DNA of 64,000 nt from Typha latifolia (Eukaryota; Streptophyta; Magnoliopsida; Poales; Typhaceae), in contig CM034107.1 in assembly GCA_019914945.1 (NCBI GenBank), positions 10,044,001 through 10,108,000 of the forward strand. The letters are read 5' to 3'. The translations under genes were made by a program, and so were the position numbers. Shown one piece after another: positions 50,101 through 63,231 of the stretch. The number at the start of each line of letters is the position of its first letter. Position 1 is the stretch's first letter. Under the pieces are notes generated by a model, which saw only the letters and a list, made by a program, of their open reading frames with translations, did not search any database and was not told the origin of the DNA.

Positions 50101-52475
50101 TAGTCCAATCTATTGAATCCACGAATACCCAGAAATTGCAGATTTTTTGGCCTCACACAATGTCAAAACTCTACATTCTAATTTCTAGATGCTCAGGATG
50201 ATAACGACTCACGGAATGACACTTCCTGCAACATTGACGAGCTTTATGATTATACTACCTAGAACTGCTGCCAGTTGGCACGACCTTTTGGGATGCCATG
50301 AAAAAGAACTAACAATAGTTGTCCGACTATCCAAGTGCTAAACACTCCTCAGACAGCACCAAAGTTCTCTATCCTGAATCGCCTCATGTGGCACACTTGC
50401 TTATTGACTAACAAAAACAGAAACTGAAAAGGGTCATTACATTTCAGTATATATACAAATAACCAGTGTATAGAAGTGCTGTCAAATAAAGGTTTTATGA
50501 AGTTTGAATATATGTTGCTGTTCTGTTACAGTTCTTAGGGCTTTCAATTAACCTAGCAAGTTATTTTTGTTCCATCAAGAAATAGTCATACAGTCGGCAT
50601 CTCCAAAAGAACAAAACTAGTTTGAAAGCCAAATAACATGGACAGAAACAATCCACAATGCCCATAGCAAAGCTAAAAACTGACTAAAAATGTCTACATG
50701 TCATAACATGTAGTGAACAAATGTAAATGTCTTTCTAGAAGGGAATTTCAGATAGATTTTGATATGACTATATTCGCATGCGAGATAAGTGCTGAATCAT
50801 TGCGTTAGGTAATTAGACATCATAAGGGGGTTGATTTTACGGCTGGATGTATTGTGATTACCTCTGTAGTCATCTGCTTCTTTTTCTCCTTCTCCCCGAG
50901 ATGCCATTCATATATTGGAGTAAAATCGCAGAGCTCAAATTTTTTAATAACATGGTTTCTACCAAGAATCTGTCTCCAATCATGCATAAAGTTCTCAATA
51001 AATTTTGTCTTGGTCGCATAATCTGTGTCCTTCATCACTGCAAACATTGTCGCAACCTGCAGTTCAAGAGTTTTAGAACAGACGATGAATGCAAAATTTG
51101 ATAAATATAACACAACGATAGTAAATGTTAAATAGTGAAAGATAAAAAGCAAGACAAAGGATTTATCATAAAGAATGCAGACTAAAGAGCTTTCAGAAGT
51201 AACCTCCTCTTGTTCTGGAGTTAAATCAACCGGCTGTCCATTATATAGCATTTTGATCCCATGAGGCTTGTAAGGAGGAGGAAAAATGACGCCATTGTGA
51301 ACCAAGGTGGTCCATTTCTTCCCTCCACCAGATCCAGGTGGAACCTTTAATGACTTGGAGAATTTCGAATTTTTCATTGTTTTCTTCATTTTCTTGCTAT
51401 CCTTCTTAAACGGTGTAGTTTTATTTATAATCTTCTTTGCAGTTTGTTTGCCATCTGAGGACCCTGACATTTTCATCTTTTGTGCAAGAGGTATGTGGTC
51501 AGCATCATCTGTTTTTATCTCCTTTTTCGTGATTGCTTCATGCTTAACCTTAACAGAAGCAGAGGAATCCGAAACTTTTGCCCTCTTAACTGAAGAATCT
51601 GAATTACTAGGATCACCAAGAGGCCGCTTGTTTGAAACTTTTGGGGACCCCAAACTGCTATTTGCTTCTTTAGCATTTTGCTTAATCTTAGAAGCTGAAG
51701 CTTTCTCTCCAGATTCTGAATTTTTTGTAGATGCAACATTATTGGACTTCAATGAAAACCTGGAAAGCAATGGCTTCTCATCTTCCGAATCATCAGAATA
51801 GTCCTTACTGCTTGTATTTATCTTATGTGATGAAGATGAAGCAATCATATTCACTCGAGAGGAGCTTCCTTTCTCAACTGTAGCTGAGGAAAATTTAGAG
51901 CTCAATGGCTTATCATCATCAGAATCATCAGAAGGCTCAATTTTACTGGTCTTATCCAAGCTCTTAGTTTCTAATCTATGTTGTGGAGAACTTTTAATTA
52001 CTTTTTCTGCAGGCATGGAATTGTTCCTCCGGACTGCCACTGAAGCTGGATTCAGTCTATGACTTAATGGTTTATCATCGTCTGAATCATCTGAAATCTC
52101 AGCTTGAGCAGAAGACCTCTTTAAACTAGTGTTATCCAAGCTAATAGTTGTAATTTTATGCCCAGATGAATGGTTGGACTGACCAGGTAATGTAGCCCGA
52201 GATACCAAGCTTGCTGAATTAGATTTCTCACTCGCTACCTTTAAATTAGAAGTCACCTTATTCCTTTGCAAGTTTGTGTTCTCAGCAGTAGGAGAACTTT
52301 GATCAGGGGATGTAACTTTTCCAAATGACACCTCACGTTTTTGAGAAGCTGATTTACTTGAAGCTGAGTTCAACTGTCCATGTTTGGACACATTTGTCCT
52401 TTTAAAGGTAATAGGACCATCATCATCTTCACCATTATCATAAAGAACTGGATTGATGCAACCATCAAGAGCCAT
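44169..52475 (-). CDS. TOP1: DNA topoisomerase I (type IB)
   Basis: Fifteen coding exons join in frame: 52475-51204, 51056-50862, 49272-49192, 48697-48638, 48504-48410, 48307-48151, 48072-47947, 46005-45925, 45834-45744, 45669-45515, 45125-45057, 44972-44883, 44786-44683, 44607-44439 and 44237-44169, giving 937 residues. The charged N-terminal tail (first exon, 424 residues) carries three acidic repeats of the form [11 protein letters not shown] and basic stretches such as [10 protein letters not shown], likely nuclear localisation signals. The core starts [17 protein letters not shown]. Catalytic residues of the human enzyme are matched: Arg in LALRAGNEK, Lys in [10 protein letters not shown], Arg in KVFRTYNAS, His in ICNHQR, and the active-site Tyr in [10 protein letters not shown]. 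It ends [13 protein letters not shown]. The enzyme relaxes supercoils ahead of transcription and replication through a 3'-phosphotyrosyl nick. The start codon follows an acceptor at 52516; the leader is spliced (see the 5'UTR entry). Confidence 0.96.
47165..47465. repeat. Imperfect tandem duplication in a TOP1 intron
   Basis: In the 1.9-kb intron between 46005 and 47947, a segment with TTAGCATAGTAAAGCAGAT, GACACAGTTGCACAGG and GAGAGATAAAC-like words (about 47195-47300) recurs from about 47355 in diverged form (offset about 140-150 bases). Confidence 0.65.
49466..49619 (+). mobile_element. Au-like SINE in a TOP1 intron
   Basis: The wording follows the plant Au SINE family: AAGAGGTCATGGGTCCAAG (internal B-box region) followed by TCTTGGAAACAA, then GATTGCGTACAT, GACCCTGCATAGA and a terminal CCCTTTTTTT. 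Near-identical flanks (ATTTAGAGCAAAAGT at 49451-49465 and AATTATAGAGCAAGT at 49622-49636) look like an aged target duplication. It is inserted antisense to TOP1, between exons 2 and 3. Confidence 0.75.
49652..49707 (+). other. G-run tract with quadruplex potential
   Basis: A 56-base stretch with at least seven runs of three or more G (GGGG, GGGGG, GGGGG, GGGGGGG, GGGGG, GGG, GGGGGG) lies 33 bases beyond the SINE in a TOP1 intron. The G-rich strand is the non-transcript strand, so the pre-mRNA is C-rich here. Confidence 0.7.
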
Positions 52476-52515
52476 TTTCTCCTCAACTGTCAGTCAATCA
52501 TGAATCACATCAAAC

Positions 52516-55420
52516 CTGCAAATACCATTTGTACTTATGAGTGTGAACAAAAATATGCAATGCTTCTACTTATGATGCAACTCAAAGTGGAGAAAGCATG
52601 TTAGCAATAAAATAATTTTTAATGTCTGTCTGGATTCTAATTAGATTTTATCTGATTGCCCCCCAATTGAAGACAAGGAAAGCAATCATCAAAATATAAG
52701 TGACAAGTCATTGAGCCTTATAACTAGACCAAAGATTAGCATGGAAACAACATAATATAATTACAAAGTGCAATGCCACACAAGGAGGATTAGGTATTCT
52801 GTTTGTACTGAACTGGAAGCTAATGTTCCAAAAGACATGGGGATTTCTAGAGGTCGCACTTGAGTGGACAGAAAAGGAAAAGAAATGGATATGGAAGTGG
52901 AGAAGGCTAGAAGTCCATTAAGATTCGATACCCACAAGGTAATATGGGGAAATAAACTGAAAGATTAAAACCTAGATTGGAGAAATAATATTTTTATTAC
53001 CAAAATCAGGTGCCAAGAAAAGATAATGCAGTTTACTTGATTGGATGATTGAAAATGAGAAGCCTTTGAATCAACTCATTTGGATAAAATAATCATGAAT
53101 TGTTTGTAGGTTTTCACAAGGCACAAGAAAATTGCAATGATGTAGAATTATATGAAGGGCTAAAATATGAAGGTGTGCAGTGCAGCATGAGGAATTTCAC
53201 GTGTACTTTTTCCTACATGATTATAAGTTTGTCTTACTCCAACAAAATCAGGAACAATGTCCATAAAACCAAGAACCTAGAGATCTTTCAGCTTATACTG
53301 AAGTTTCAAATTGACTATTAGAGATGGATAGCCATTAGCATGTCAAAAATGATTGCAGCCAATCAAGTAAACCTGTTCACATTGATAATCAAGTGAGTAA
53401 CGGAACTCAGGTGGGTGGCACCATCATCAATCTGTTGTTCTCAGTTCTCACATTGCAATCCAATGGTGTAAAGTGATTCTAGTATTCAAAACATCAGGGA
53501 GATGGAGATTATAATTTTCTTAAGCGGATTTAAATTTATGTTAATTTGTTTAGCTAAAATTAATGTGAGGTTGTGATTTAATCAAATAACAGAGAGTAGG
53601 AAGATCATGTTTTGAATCATTTGACGGTATGTCAATTGGCACATATCTCTTTTAGTGAATAGTGAATAGGTCCAAACAGGTAGATAAGAACAAGAAAGGG
53701 TTGCCATTCCATAGGTATGTCAATTCTAGTGTATTGTGTTTGTGCTGGACTTAGGCTTGTATTTGGTGTCTTAAATTGCTGCTATATGAGGGCTATGCTG
53801 ATCATGTAGATGGCCAACCACCAAGTAAGCATGTCACAACAAGTAAATCTAGCAATAGAAGGGAGCAATACTCAATATAGAGGTTCAAATCCCTCATATT
53901 TCCTGTAGGATCCCTAGGAGTGCAAAGATCCAAAAAGGGTATTCTTAGCTTAGGATTTTATGATATAGAAGGAACATAAACAGTAACAGCTATCTTAATA
54001 TGTAAGATAATGAATGACTAATTCATTCATTAGCAACTTATCTCTTCCTCTTTCATCTTCTTCTTTTCTGTTCTCTTCTCTCAAGTCATCTGTTGCCTAT
54101 CATAAATCCATACCTTACCGAAGATCAAAGAAGGTACTTGTTTCCTCATCTATACCATAGAAGGAACCCTTCTCTTTGCTTCTACAGATCTGAGCTCAAA
54201 TCATCCGCTATCATTAACTAAACACAATGATAAATTAGACTTTCTGTAGCCCTGAAGTCATTAAGCTATATTAGATTTAGATCCTAAGGAACACAACTGA
54301 CTGCAACTAATACTCTCAAGAGTTCTTGAATCATGCACCTTCTCCATTCGTTTGTTGTTCTAACTGTTGTGCTCTTTAAAATGGCTGTTCTTGTATCCGG
54401 ATAAAACTTGTCAAAAGGAAAGCATAATAAAATGGCTGTTCTTTCATCCTACTTATGTTGAAAATGAGTACAAAGACTGTAAATCCGAGTTACGAAAATT
54501 TCGCCAACACCAAATGATTCTCTTCTGCATATACGCAACCAGTGATGTAACTATGCTACTATAAATAATTGAAAATAATAGTTATGTGCTCTTACACATA
54601 TTCTAGTCCATCTCTTGCTCCTAAAACAATTTGTGGCAGAGGATTTGACAAATAACTATCAACTTCGTTACACCCAAATGTTTTCTTCCTCATTTGCTGA
54701 ATTGGTCTTACAAAAATAATGACATTATCTTTTATTTGTAAGTAAGATCAGAAATTACATTAACATGCAATTGATCGATACTAACCAAGAAACTAACATC
54801 CACTCATGAATGACTATAGTCTACTTAATAAAATATGGACATTAAATCCATACTAAACCAGAAGGCATAAATTGGATTACCACAATCTACTAAGAAGCTT
54901 GAAAAAAGGATTCGGAACCAAACTTTAGAATCGCCCAAAATATCGACGTTCTTCAATAATTAAATAGAAAACCAGATCGAGATAGGTTACAACGCAAGTC
55001 GAAACGAAACCGAAAAAAAAAACGTACCAAGAAACATCCACTTGGTGAGATTGCTGCCTCCTCTCTTGATAACCCACCTGACATCAAGAAATAACGCGAA
55101 AAGATCGAGAACTATTAGGGTTTCAGAACCAAGAATAGGAAAGAAAACGAAATCGAGCTCGAGAGAGATGATTCCGCTAAGGCTCCAGGAGAGAGGGTGA
55201 GAGGGGAAGGGATCGAGGGGGTAATCTTACGAAGAGGCGGCGGCGGCAGCGGCGGCGAGATCCGCAACGCGGTATCGACGACGGCGATGGCGGCGAGCGG
55301 CAGAGAGGAGAAAGCTAAGAGAGACGAGGAGATAGATAAACAAAGACGCCCCCCTTCTTTCTCTCCCTTTGCTTCTCTTTCTCTTTCTCTACACGCATAG
55401 CTACACCTCCTCCATAAATT
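52516..55420 (-). other. TOP1 leader region with two noncoding exons and long 5'UTR introns
   Basis: Minus-strand splice sites fit a leader of three parts. The first is an exon ending at 55231 (GAAGAGGCGGCGG region, donor GTAAGA) and probably starting near 55400. The second is a small exon at 55077-55028 (acceptor after GATGTCAG, donor GTACGT). The third is the start-codon exon from 52515. The GC-rich CGGCGG block at 55235-55300 fits a transcription start region. The 2.5-kb second intron shows no other gene. This is inference from splice motifs only. Confidence 0.6.
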
Positions 55421-55429
55421 GGAGCGAAT

Positions 55430-56975
55430 TAACGGAGCTCCGAATAAAAACGAATCCGAAACCGACTCGGAGAGATTTTGGCTACTGGAAGGGTGACATT
55501 GGAATCCGACCCAACTTAGCGACCTATCACCTAATAATGTGTTTGAAGTTTGAACCCCTACATGGTCCAAAGCAGGTGGTTCAGGACCCAAAGTAGGGTT
55601 GTGTTGTGTAAGGCTTTGGCTTGGTGGTGGGAAGATTTATGTCATAGCTCATCGTCAGGTATCGTGGATACAATATTTGGGTCAAAAATAAAATTGGAAT
55701 TGGACGAACATTAGGCTCGGACTCTGCTCATGCTGAAGGAGATTTTGATCGACTTGAATGCCTCTCAAGCTGAGGTTGTTCGAGTCAAGCTCTCAGGAAC
55801 ATAATGATGCTTTTTGATGCACTAAGGAATATCTTCAAACAGATTGACTGCATCGATGATCATTTACTTTAGGAGTTGCATTTTATGGGTTGCACACTAG
55901 CAAACCTCAGAGTACCTAAGTGGGCTCTCGCTACTAGTCCAGCTCTAACAGTTTGATTACTGGGATCAAAAGGTTTCTCCCAGTTGGCAATAGCAAGTCA
56001 TACCTCACCCCTAGAGTGAGCACTAGTTCTCATCTCATAGTACTCCTATAGCTAAGCTATAGTGAGAGCTTGCAAGCTTTAGTGAGAGCTGTGCATCTCT
56101 CACTTTTGAAATAGAGCCAATTTTGGACATTCACCTTCAAGTGCAAAACCAACAATGATAGAAAAGATTGTCTCACACATTGGGCAAGGCTCATTTGACC
56201 CAATTTGAAGTCTATGGATTAGGACTTAGATAAGAATTCTATCCCCCACCCCCAGAATTTTCTAATTGAAAAGAAGAACTTGAATCCTAGGATTCAATTT
56301 GAGCTTAATTCCATAATATTATACATGGACCTAGTCGTGGCTTTTCTCGTTAAGATCAGACCACCAAATCCAGTAGTCTAAGGCCAGCCTAATTCTAATT
56401 CTTAGAATATCAAAACCTGCAGAGAGATACCAAATGCATTGATCAATAGGGCAAAGTCCCATTGAACACCCAAATGAAAGTTAGCTAGCAAAAACACTTT
56501 AAATTTTGGTTGAGACCATAAGGAGGTAAAATATATCTTTCACTTGAAATAATTTTCATACCAGGTGCCGGATAATTCAGACCAGGTTTAGCCAACAATT
56601 TCACTTTTAGCTTTTACAAAATAAATCAATAGGTTTTGGAAAATTTCACACATATACACCTTGCAAGTTTATCTTTTTAACATTATGGTGAAGAGATTTC
56701 TAAGTCTTATCATATCTTCACTGCACAAATAGCCAACCACATAGTTATTACTAATAGTACTTACTACCTGCTTGCAGTAGTTGTTATTCCGAGGCACTTT
56801 CCCCTGCAAGTCTTCTGACATTATTATTGGATGTCTGAAACTAAAATCCATCAAACAAGAGAGAATCCAAATTATCCATACCTCTTAACTCTCCTCCTCT
56901 CAAACACAAAGGAATCAAGAAGGCAAAAGAACCCTCATCTATATATCTATCTGAACTTAAATGACAACAACATTT
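55430..56975. other. Intergenic; no gene seen
   Basis: The sequence includes a small duplicated phrase (TAGTGAGAGCTTGCAAGC and TAGTGAGAGCTGTGC, about 56059-56095). No coding or RNA gene is recognised. Confidence 0.45.
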
Positions 56976-56978
56976 GCT

Positions 56979-58107
56979 CTAGTGCAGTGGATTCCATTCC
57001 CAGATCTTATCCATGATTGATGTTAAAGAACTTGGTAGATTCAAGTAGGTTTCCTTGTCGCCTACTATGCCATTGAGTTCGAGTGAATTTTGTTCAAGTG
57101 AAGCTAATGTTTTGGAAGGAGTAGTTAACTGCGCCACTTGATCTTTGACCTTCTCCAACTCTGGTGATGAGGAGGACTCTTCTGCAAAGGTTCCATTAAT
57201 GGAGGATCTTTCATGGATCTTCTTCTTCTTGTTATCGGATACAGTCTCTCTTGAAGGAGATTGATTAAAAGAGAGAGCGTGACGACGATGGTCTTCGATC
57301 TTTCCTCGCTTATATACTCGACAAATCGAGAGCTCAACCTGCCAAAATATGAACACATTTCATATTAAATTCTTCAAGATATAATGCAAATTAAGAATTT
57401 TAGTTAGTTCATTTTCATAATATTTTAGCTAAAAAGAGATCAAAGAATTATGAGCTACTACCATAGCATATGCAATACTAACTAGATGTTCCAAAACTTA
57501 CCTTCTGATACTGATCTGTCTCACTAGGAGGTAACCTGTACTCGTTCATGATCCAACTAGTCCTGATGCCTTTAGGAGCCTTGCCGGTGTAAAAAACAAG
57601 CGTCTTCTTTACTCCGATGGGCTGTGAATTTTCCGACCGGATCATGCGGCTAGCCCCGGTGGCCTTCCAGTATCCCGAAGCAGTCACTCGGTTAGGTCGA
57701 TCGCCATTTCGGTATTTTCGATCCCTAGGAACATAAAAGAACCATTCTTTCTCCCCTATCACCGCCATTGCTGTAAAACATAAAAAAAATATGTCGTAAA
57801 ATTTTGTATATGTTAGAATATAAAAGATAAAAATTATGTATCGTTATCTAATAACTTAAGCTTTTAGAATAATAAAACATAAGGGGGGATAGAGTAAGTG
57901 CGAGAGACCAGGAAGCTCCCAAGGCTCGTAGCGATAGAGGTCGACGACGGTGATGAGCTCGACGTTGAAGCTCTTGCCTTGAACTTTACGACGGAGGTAG
58001 AACGCCACGAGCTCCTCCTCGGTGGGGTGGAAACGGAAACCGGGCATGACGACGTCGTGCTCATGCGCATCTCTTTCTCTCACGGCTGCTTCAATCTCCA
58101 TGGACAT
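56979..58107 (-). CDS. NAC transcription factor, LOV1/NAC035-like
   Basis: Three exons join in frame: 58107-57909, 57770-57502 and 57338-56979, giving 275 residues. The NAC domain spans about residues 19-170. Subdomains are visible as [20 protein letters not shown] (A), [17 protein letters not shown] (B), [20 protein letters not shown] and [15 protein letters not shown] (C), [14 protein letters not shown] and [11 protein letters not shown] (D), and [11 protein letters not shown] (E). The leading acidic HEHDVVMPG and the C-terminal IWEWNP motif resemble Arabidopsis ANAC035/LOV1, tied to flowering time and cold response. The tail is Ser-rich and acidic, as in activation domains. The usual GADRMI reads GASRMI. 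Start: an upstream in-frame Met at 58260 would add a hydrophobic stretch atypical of NACs, so Met at 58107 is chosen. Regulation in this plant is unknown. Confidence 0.93.
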
Positions 58108-58119
58108 AAGGAGTGGTGC

Positions 58120-58756
58120 AACTACTAGAATTATAATAGAGGAGGCAAGAAGACATACACAGAGTGATAGAGAAAGATAGTATGGCTTGTAGACTTTTAG
58201 TTGACACCTACCAGGAGAAAGATCAAGTTGCATGGATGAGGTTAAAGATATACCTTTCAAGCTAAGGACAACTTGGGATGGTCCCTCTTAGAGCTGTTAT
58301 TGGCTCTCCCCATTTCCTTCTTTTGATGCAAACCTTGTCCTAAATTCTAGCCATGTCTTTAATTTCTTTTCTTTTTTTATTTTAAAAATGGATCAAATAC
58401 ACTCTGCGTTTTACTTTTAATTTTATTTATACCTTAGAATTTATCTTTCAACCCTGCTTTTTTAAGTTTAATTATCAAAAATATCTCAACTTTAATTTTT
58501 TTTTTCCAAGTCCAAACAGGCGTTACTCAGTATATTTTTTATGAGGAATACCATAGGTATCTAATTTTTTATTTTCTAAAATCTATGGAATATACTTCAT
58601 TCTATTTCATATTATAGCGGTCAAATAATAAATACTCATAAGATAGAGTAAAAATAATACTAAAAAGCAAAACAGGAGGTATTTTCAATCAATTTCTTTT
58701 TATTTTCTTTCAATTGTAAGGCTAGTATGTCTGAAAGACTTTGATTTAGCCAAATG

Positions 58757-58792
<36 letters not shown>

Positions 58793-61700
58793 CATTAAGG
58801 TTTTTGTGGACCACACTATTCTAAGGGCAGTACAATGAAAGAAAAAAAGAAACAAGAAGAGTTGTACCATTAGGTATGGTCATAGATCTTGATTAAAAAA
58901 AAATTAAGTTATATATTGCCACTAAAATCATTATGGCATTCCCTTAGTTAAATTTGATTAATTATGATTAAAATATAAATTATATCTAAACAAGATTATC
59001 TTTTATTTACAGAAATTATTAAAAATAATTTAAAAACTATCTAATACCATAGTACAACGAAATATTTATATTCTCTAAACTTACAAAATAAGGGTATTTC
59101 TATTATTTATGTGTATTTATTAATTTTAGTAATAATATGTTTGGAATATTTTGTTAAAAATTAATTATAATGACAATTCTTAAAGAGCCAAAAGATTTTA
59201 GTAGCAGTTCTAATAGTTTAATAAATGTAGTGATAATTACAATATTTTGAAAGTTTTAAGTTACAATTACATAAAAACCTCTAAATTATTTTAAATTTTA
59301 TGAGGGCAATTTTGTCATTAAAATATTTTTCTCTGTAATAGTATTTCCCTCCTAGAGGGGGTAAGACCAGATTAACCAGACTGCGGTGGTCCAATAATTT
59401 TGGGGGACCCAGGAAAGTTGACCCTTGACTGTGACCAGAATTTGTTGGACCTATTTGCCGTTGACCGTCAGTGTCTGGCGAGTGGGCCCATGGGCTAGTT
59501 TCCTTTGGAGTTTGGAGTGGCCTTGGAACTTGGAGTCCTTCTGGGTTTGAACTTTGAAGGGCTATTGGTTGCTTGTCGCCCTCGTTCTTGGCTTACTTAG
59601 TTAGATCTCTCACGAGGTGAAAAGCTTATTGTATAATTACTTGGGCTAGAAAAGTTTTCCAATTGGTCCGTCTCCTTCGTATAAGAAAATATTTAGTTTC
59701 TTTTGATCAAGTCTATCGAAAAGATTGATGCCAATGTCTTTAATTGCTTCTTAGGCAATGTATCAACTATGGTAAATAGCAATTTAATGATTCTTGATTG
59801 GAATTGACTGATTTGTGCGAGTGCACGGAAGATGTTTGTTTTTATGACTTAGACGCAGAAATTGATGTGCTTGTCTGTGGCTTACTGTAGTGAGATTAAC
59901 TCGAATAGGAAGGAGTAATTTCGTATTGATTGTTTCTGAAATTTATCTGCTTAAAACTATGAGTGATGACGCGGATCAATTCATGTTCAATCTCGTCTTT
60001 ATAGTATTAAATTTATGCTAAGCTGCAATTGATAAGGTGGAGGAGTTTACTCATTGAAGTTCTTGATATATTCGGAGAATGGAGAGCCACCATTTACCTT
60101 GTCAGTGATTACCAACTGAACCAAATGTGCCTACAAGTGCAAGTCTTGGTGCACATGAGTAGTAGTGTCGAAGGTGATGAGGATGTACTGCTGTTGGAGA
60201 TTGTGGGTTTAGTAATAATCATGCATATGCGTTTGTTTGCAATAAGTATAAGTTACCACATATTGTTTCAAGTGCAAGCTTTTTCATCCTCTCATGGAGT
60301 GGTAGATTGACTAGATTCCTTTCTCTTATTAGATTCCTCTCTCTCTGTTCCTCTTTCTGACAGTCTTTGTTGCTCCTTACATTTTCCTTTCTGCTCAGAT
60401 TTATGGCCTATTTACTGCTGAAAATTTAAGTAGGTAAAATTTTCTCTTAATTTTGTTAGGCCATGTACAATAGTTTCATTTTGGTCTCTCGTTGAGGTCT
60501 GCATGAGTTCTGTGTACCATATAATATCTGTCTAATTCGAAACACTAAATCCTTGGTATATTAAGTTGGTATTGATTGGATCACTCTATCCCACATGTTG
60601 GCATGTTACAGTTGAGAAGTGGAATTGCATACACAATGATAGATCAATGTAAGAAGACTCTGAACTGCAGGTAAAGGTAGTCCAGAATTTGATTTATAAG
60701 CCCTTTAAGCTATGATCCACATAGAATTAGTACTCAGATCAGTTTGTTGGTGACTAAAAGACTCCAATCACTATACAAAATATTTGATCCACAGGTTGTT
60801 GCTTCATCAGATGGAACATGGATGTCAGAGTCCTCTCATCTATCTTTTCAAGTAATATTTTTGTGGAAGTTGATCATATGCTCTAACAATTTCCCAGAGA
60901 TATTTGAGTCCACAGCAGAAGGAGAAAAAGGAAACTGATTGTTGAAATTCTGAACATATGTAGCAACTGATGACTTAAACATGCAAGCTCTTTAAAGACA
61001 AGCTTGGATCTTTCAGTTTTTAAATTGGAGAGTGAAATATTGATCTGGGTTTACTTTAATAAATAATAAACTGATAACTTATTTTATTTAATACAATAAC
61101 TTGACGTTGGGAGCTTGTTCTAAAGTTTTATCAGTGCATTTACACAATTGCAATTCTTTTGTTGTCCCTGGACTGTAGAACATGTGAAATAGTCACAGTC
61201 CTGTAGTTGAGTAAATTCCATGTACTCAATACTCAATTTACTTGCCTGTGGCAAAAGGTATGACAGGTAGATAAAAGTATCTCAGACATTAACGTGGATG
61301 AGTTCTACCTAAGCATAGATATCAAAGTATAATCATTTTCTGGTTAATTTCTTTAGCTTACCTGAAATTCCAGCATGAAATAGATCAAGTATAATGTGAA
61401 TGCAAACATTAATATAATTTTAGTCTACTTTTAGTTGCACCCTTCTTTGATAGCATATGCATTTAATATCACTTGTTTTATGCATATACATTTGGAGTTA
61501 CCTAAGCCAGCATCATCATAGAGAATTGATTGAAACAATCAACTATGAAGCACATTAGGACGACCGTATTCTGACATGATTTATGCGAAAGGCTGAAATC
61601 AGCTTGTCTTCAGTGATAAATGAAAACCTTACAGCAGAACATGATTTGTTATAAGCTTACTGCAGGATTCACAGATATTATTGACTGTCTGTTCAGATAT

Positions 61701-62430
61701 ATCTGACTTGCCTGAGAGTGAGGTCCTATGATCTGTCAAGACTCACGATGTTGTCTAGAACCAAAAGGTTGAAATGTCAATTATTATTCTTATCGTTTCT
61801 CTTGTCTGCTTCTTATGTCTATTTTTGCTTGTGGCCAGAAGGGTGTATAGCATGGAATTCAAGGAAAGAGAATAGCAAGAATATGCATGCCACTGTGGTA
61901 CTTCTGCTTATCCTATCCCTCAACTCCCAAGAGGTAGATATATATAGCCTGGTTAATATGATCTGTATATTGACACACAGTAACAGTATTGTCTGTCACA
62001 TAGTTATTTTCAATTTGTTTAATTATCTTTCATGCAATAATATATGATTAATGACATTAGTCTATAGCAAGCAATTTATAGAATCCTAAACAATCACATT
62101 AGACTTGTTTTCATTCAGTTTTTATTTGAATGTCCAATTCTTTTCCTTTCTTTTTGGTTAGTCAGAAAGTATTTTCCTGATTTGGTTGTCTTTCACTGCT
62201 TAGTTTTGTTTTAACACTGGTAATTCACTATATGGAAGAAGTTATTCGTGCTTTAAAAGTACTTATATTGGTGTTGGATCCAAGATTTGGCTGTTTCATG
62301 CTGGCTGATAAGAATTTGTTTCAACAAACCTGTCATCAATTGTTAAGGATCTTTTTTGTTTTCTTTGAAATATATTTTTCTCAATATGCTTCTATCTTTC
62401 AACAAATAACAATGGCATAAATGTAAATTT
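58120..62430. other. Long stretch without a recognised gene
   Basis: 58.3-59.3 kb is AT-rich, with a self-complementary AATGAAAT(AT)nATTTCATT at 58753-58796. At about 59415-59475 several TTGAC/GTCAA words cluster. Beyond 59.6 kb the base composition is gene-like and short frames occur (60029-60310, 60744-60938, 61718-62047). None matches a family I know, and I could not join them into a protein. A decayed gene or noncoding transcript is possible. Confidence 0.4.
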
Positions 62431-62476
62431 ACAGTGATATGAGCAATGACAACTAGGGATGTTGTAATATCCAAAA

Positions 62477-62501
62477 TAAATAAATAAATAAATAAATAAT
62501 G
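62477..62501 (+). repeat. (AAAT)n microsatellite
   Basis: Six AAAT/TAAA units lie directly before a CT-rich, TATA-containing stretch (TATAAAAG at about 62625; CTT repeats at about 62673-62695) of unknown origin. Confidence 0.8.
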
Positions 62502-63231
62502 AGGTGGATGTGCAAGGTACGTGCGCTACAGTGCTTCTTCCTTTTCCCTCTTGGAAAAGTTTTGAGTGCGATTTCCTCGACGAACTCAGTGGGGAGGAAT
62601 CATGCTTCGCTTTCTAACCCTCCCCTATAAAAGCCCTATCAAATCCTTTTCTCTCCACTCCAACTTGACTCTCCTTCTTCTTCTTCTTCTTCTTCCTCAT
62701 CGAGGTTGTTGTCATTGGATCCGGTTGTTAGGGCATTGTTGGAGTGAGTAAAACTGTCCATTTGTGAAGATTTGTACTCATAACTGGATTGTTGATTTGA
62801 CCAATTTAAAATGGACTAAAGGTGAGTTAATTCACTCACATTTTACATTTTGTATTTCGTAATATGATTTTATTATATTATCTCCATGCAGTATTATACC
62901 GCATGCAGTATTATACTTCGTGAAATAGGGAACAAACCTATTTCTAATCAATCTATGATTTATTTAAATGATTTTGGCAGCGTTGGAGGATAGTCCTAGG
63001 CTAGACCAAAATCTCTTTGAGCTAAACTTAGTCTTTATCAACGGTTATTTAGAAAGAAAAAAAAACAAAGTGCACTTATAACAAGGTAACAACTTCTAGT
63101 CACCCTCACCGGATCAACTATGAGAAAAAACTCCGAGCGCTATCTCGAAGTGATTTCTAGTTGATGTCAATCCACATGCACAAACTCAAAATGAGAAGCA
63201 TAACAATCATTGAGATTGAGAAGTTTCTCAT

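Noticed and set aside
50820..51203. Read-through frame joining TOP1 exons 1 and 2
   Set aside because: The intervening 147 bases encode hydrophobic sequence absent from topoisomerases and have clean GT and AG borders; the frame is open by chance.
58108..58260. Upstream Met at 58260 as the NAC start
   Set aside because: It would add a hydrophobic stretch not seen in this subfamily. The conserved part begins right after the 58107/58101 Met codons, so the upstream part is more likely leader.
60029..60310. Frame with FGEWRATIYLV, compared with RIN4/NOI domains
   Set aside because: Only FGEW matches the NOI start; the rest diverges and neighbouring frames do not rescue it.
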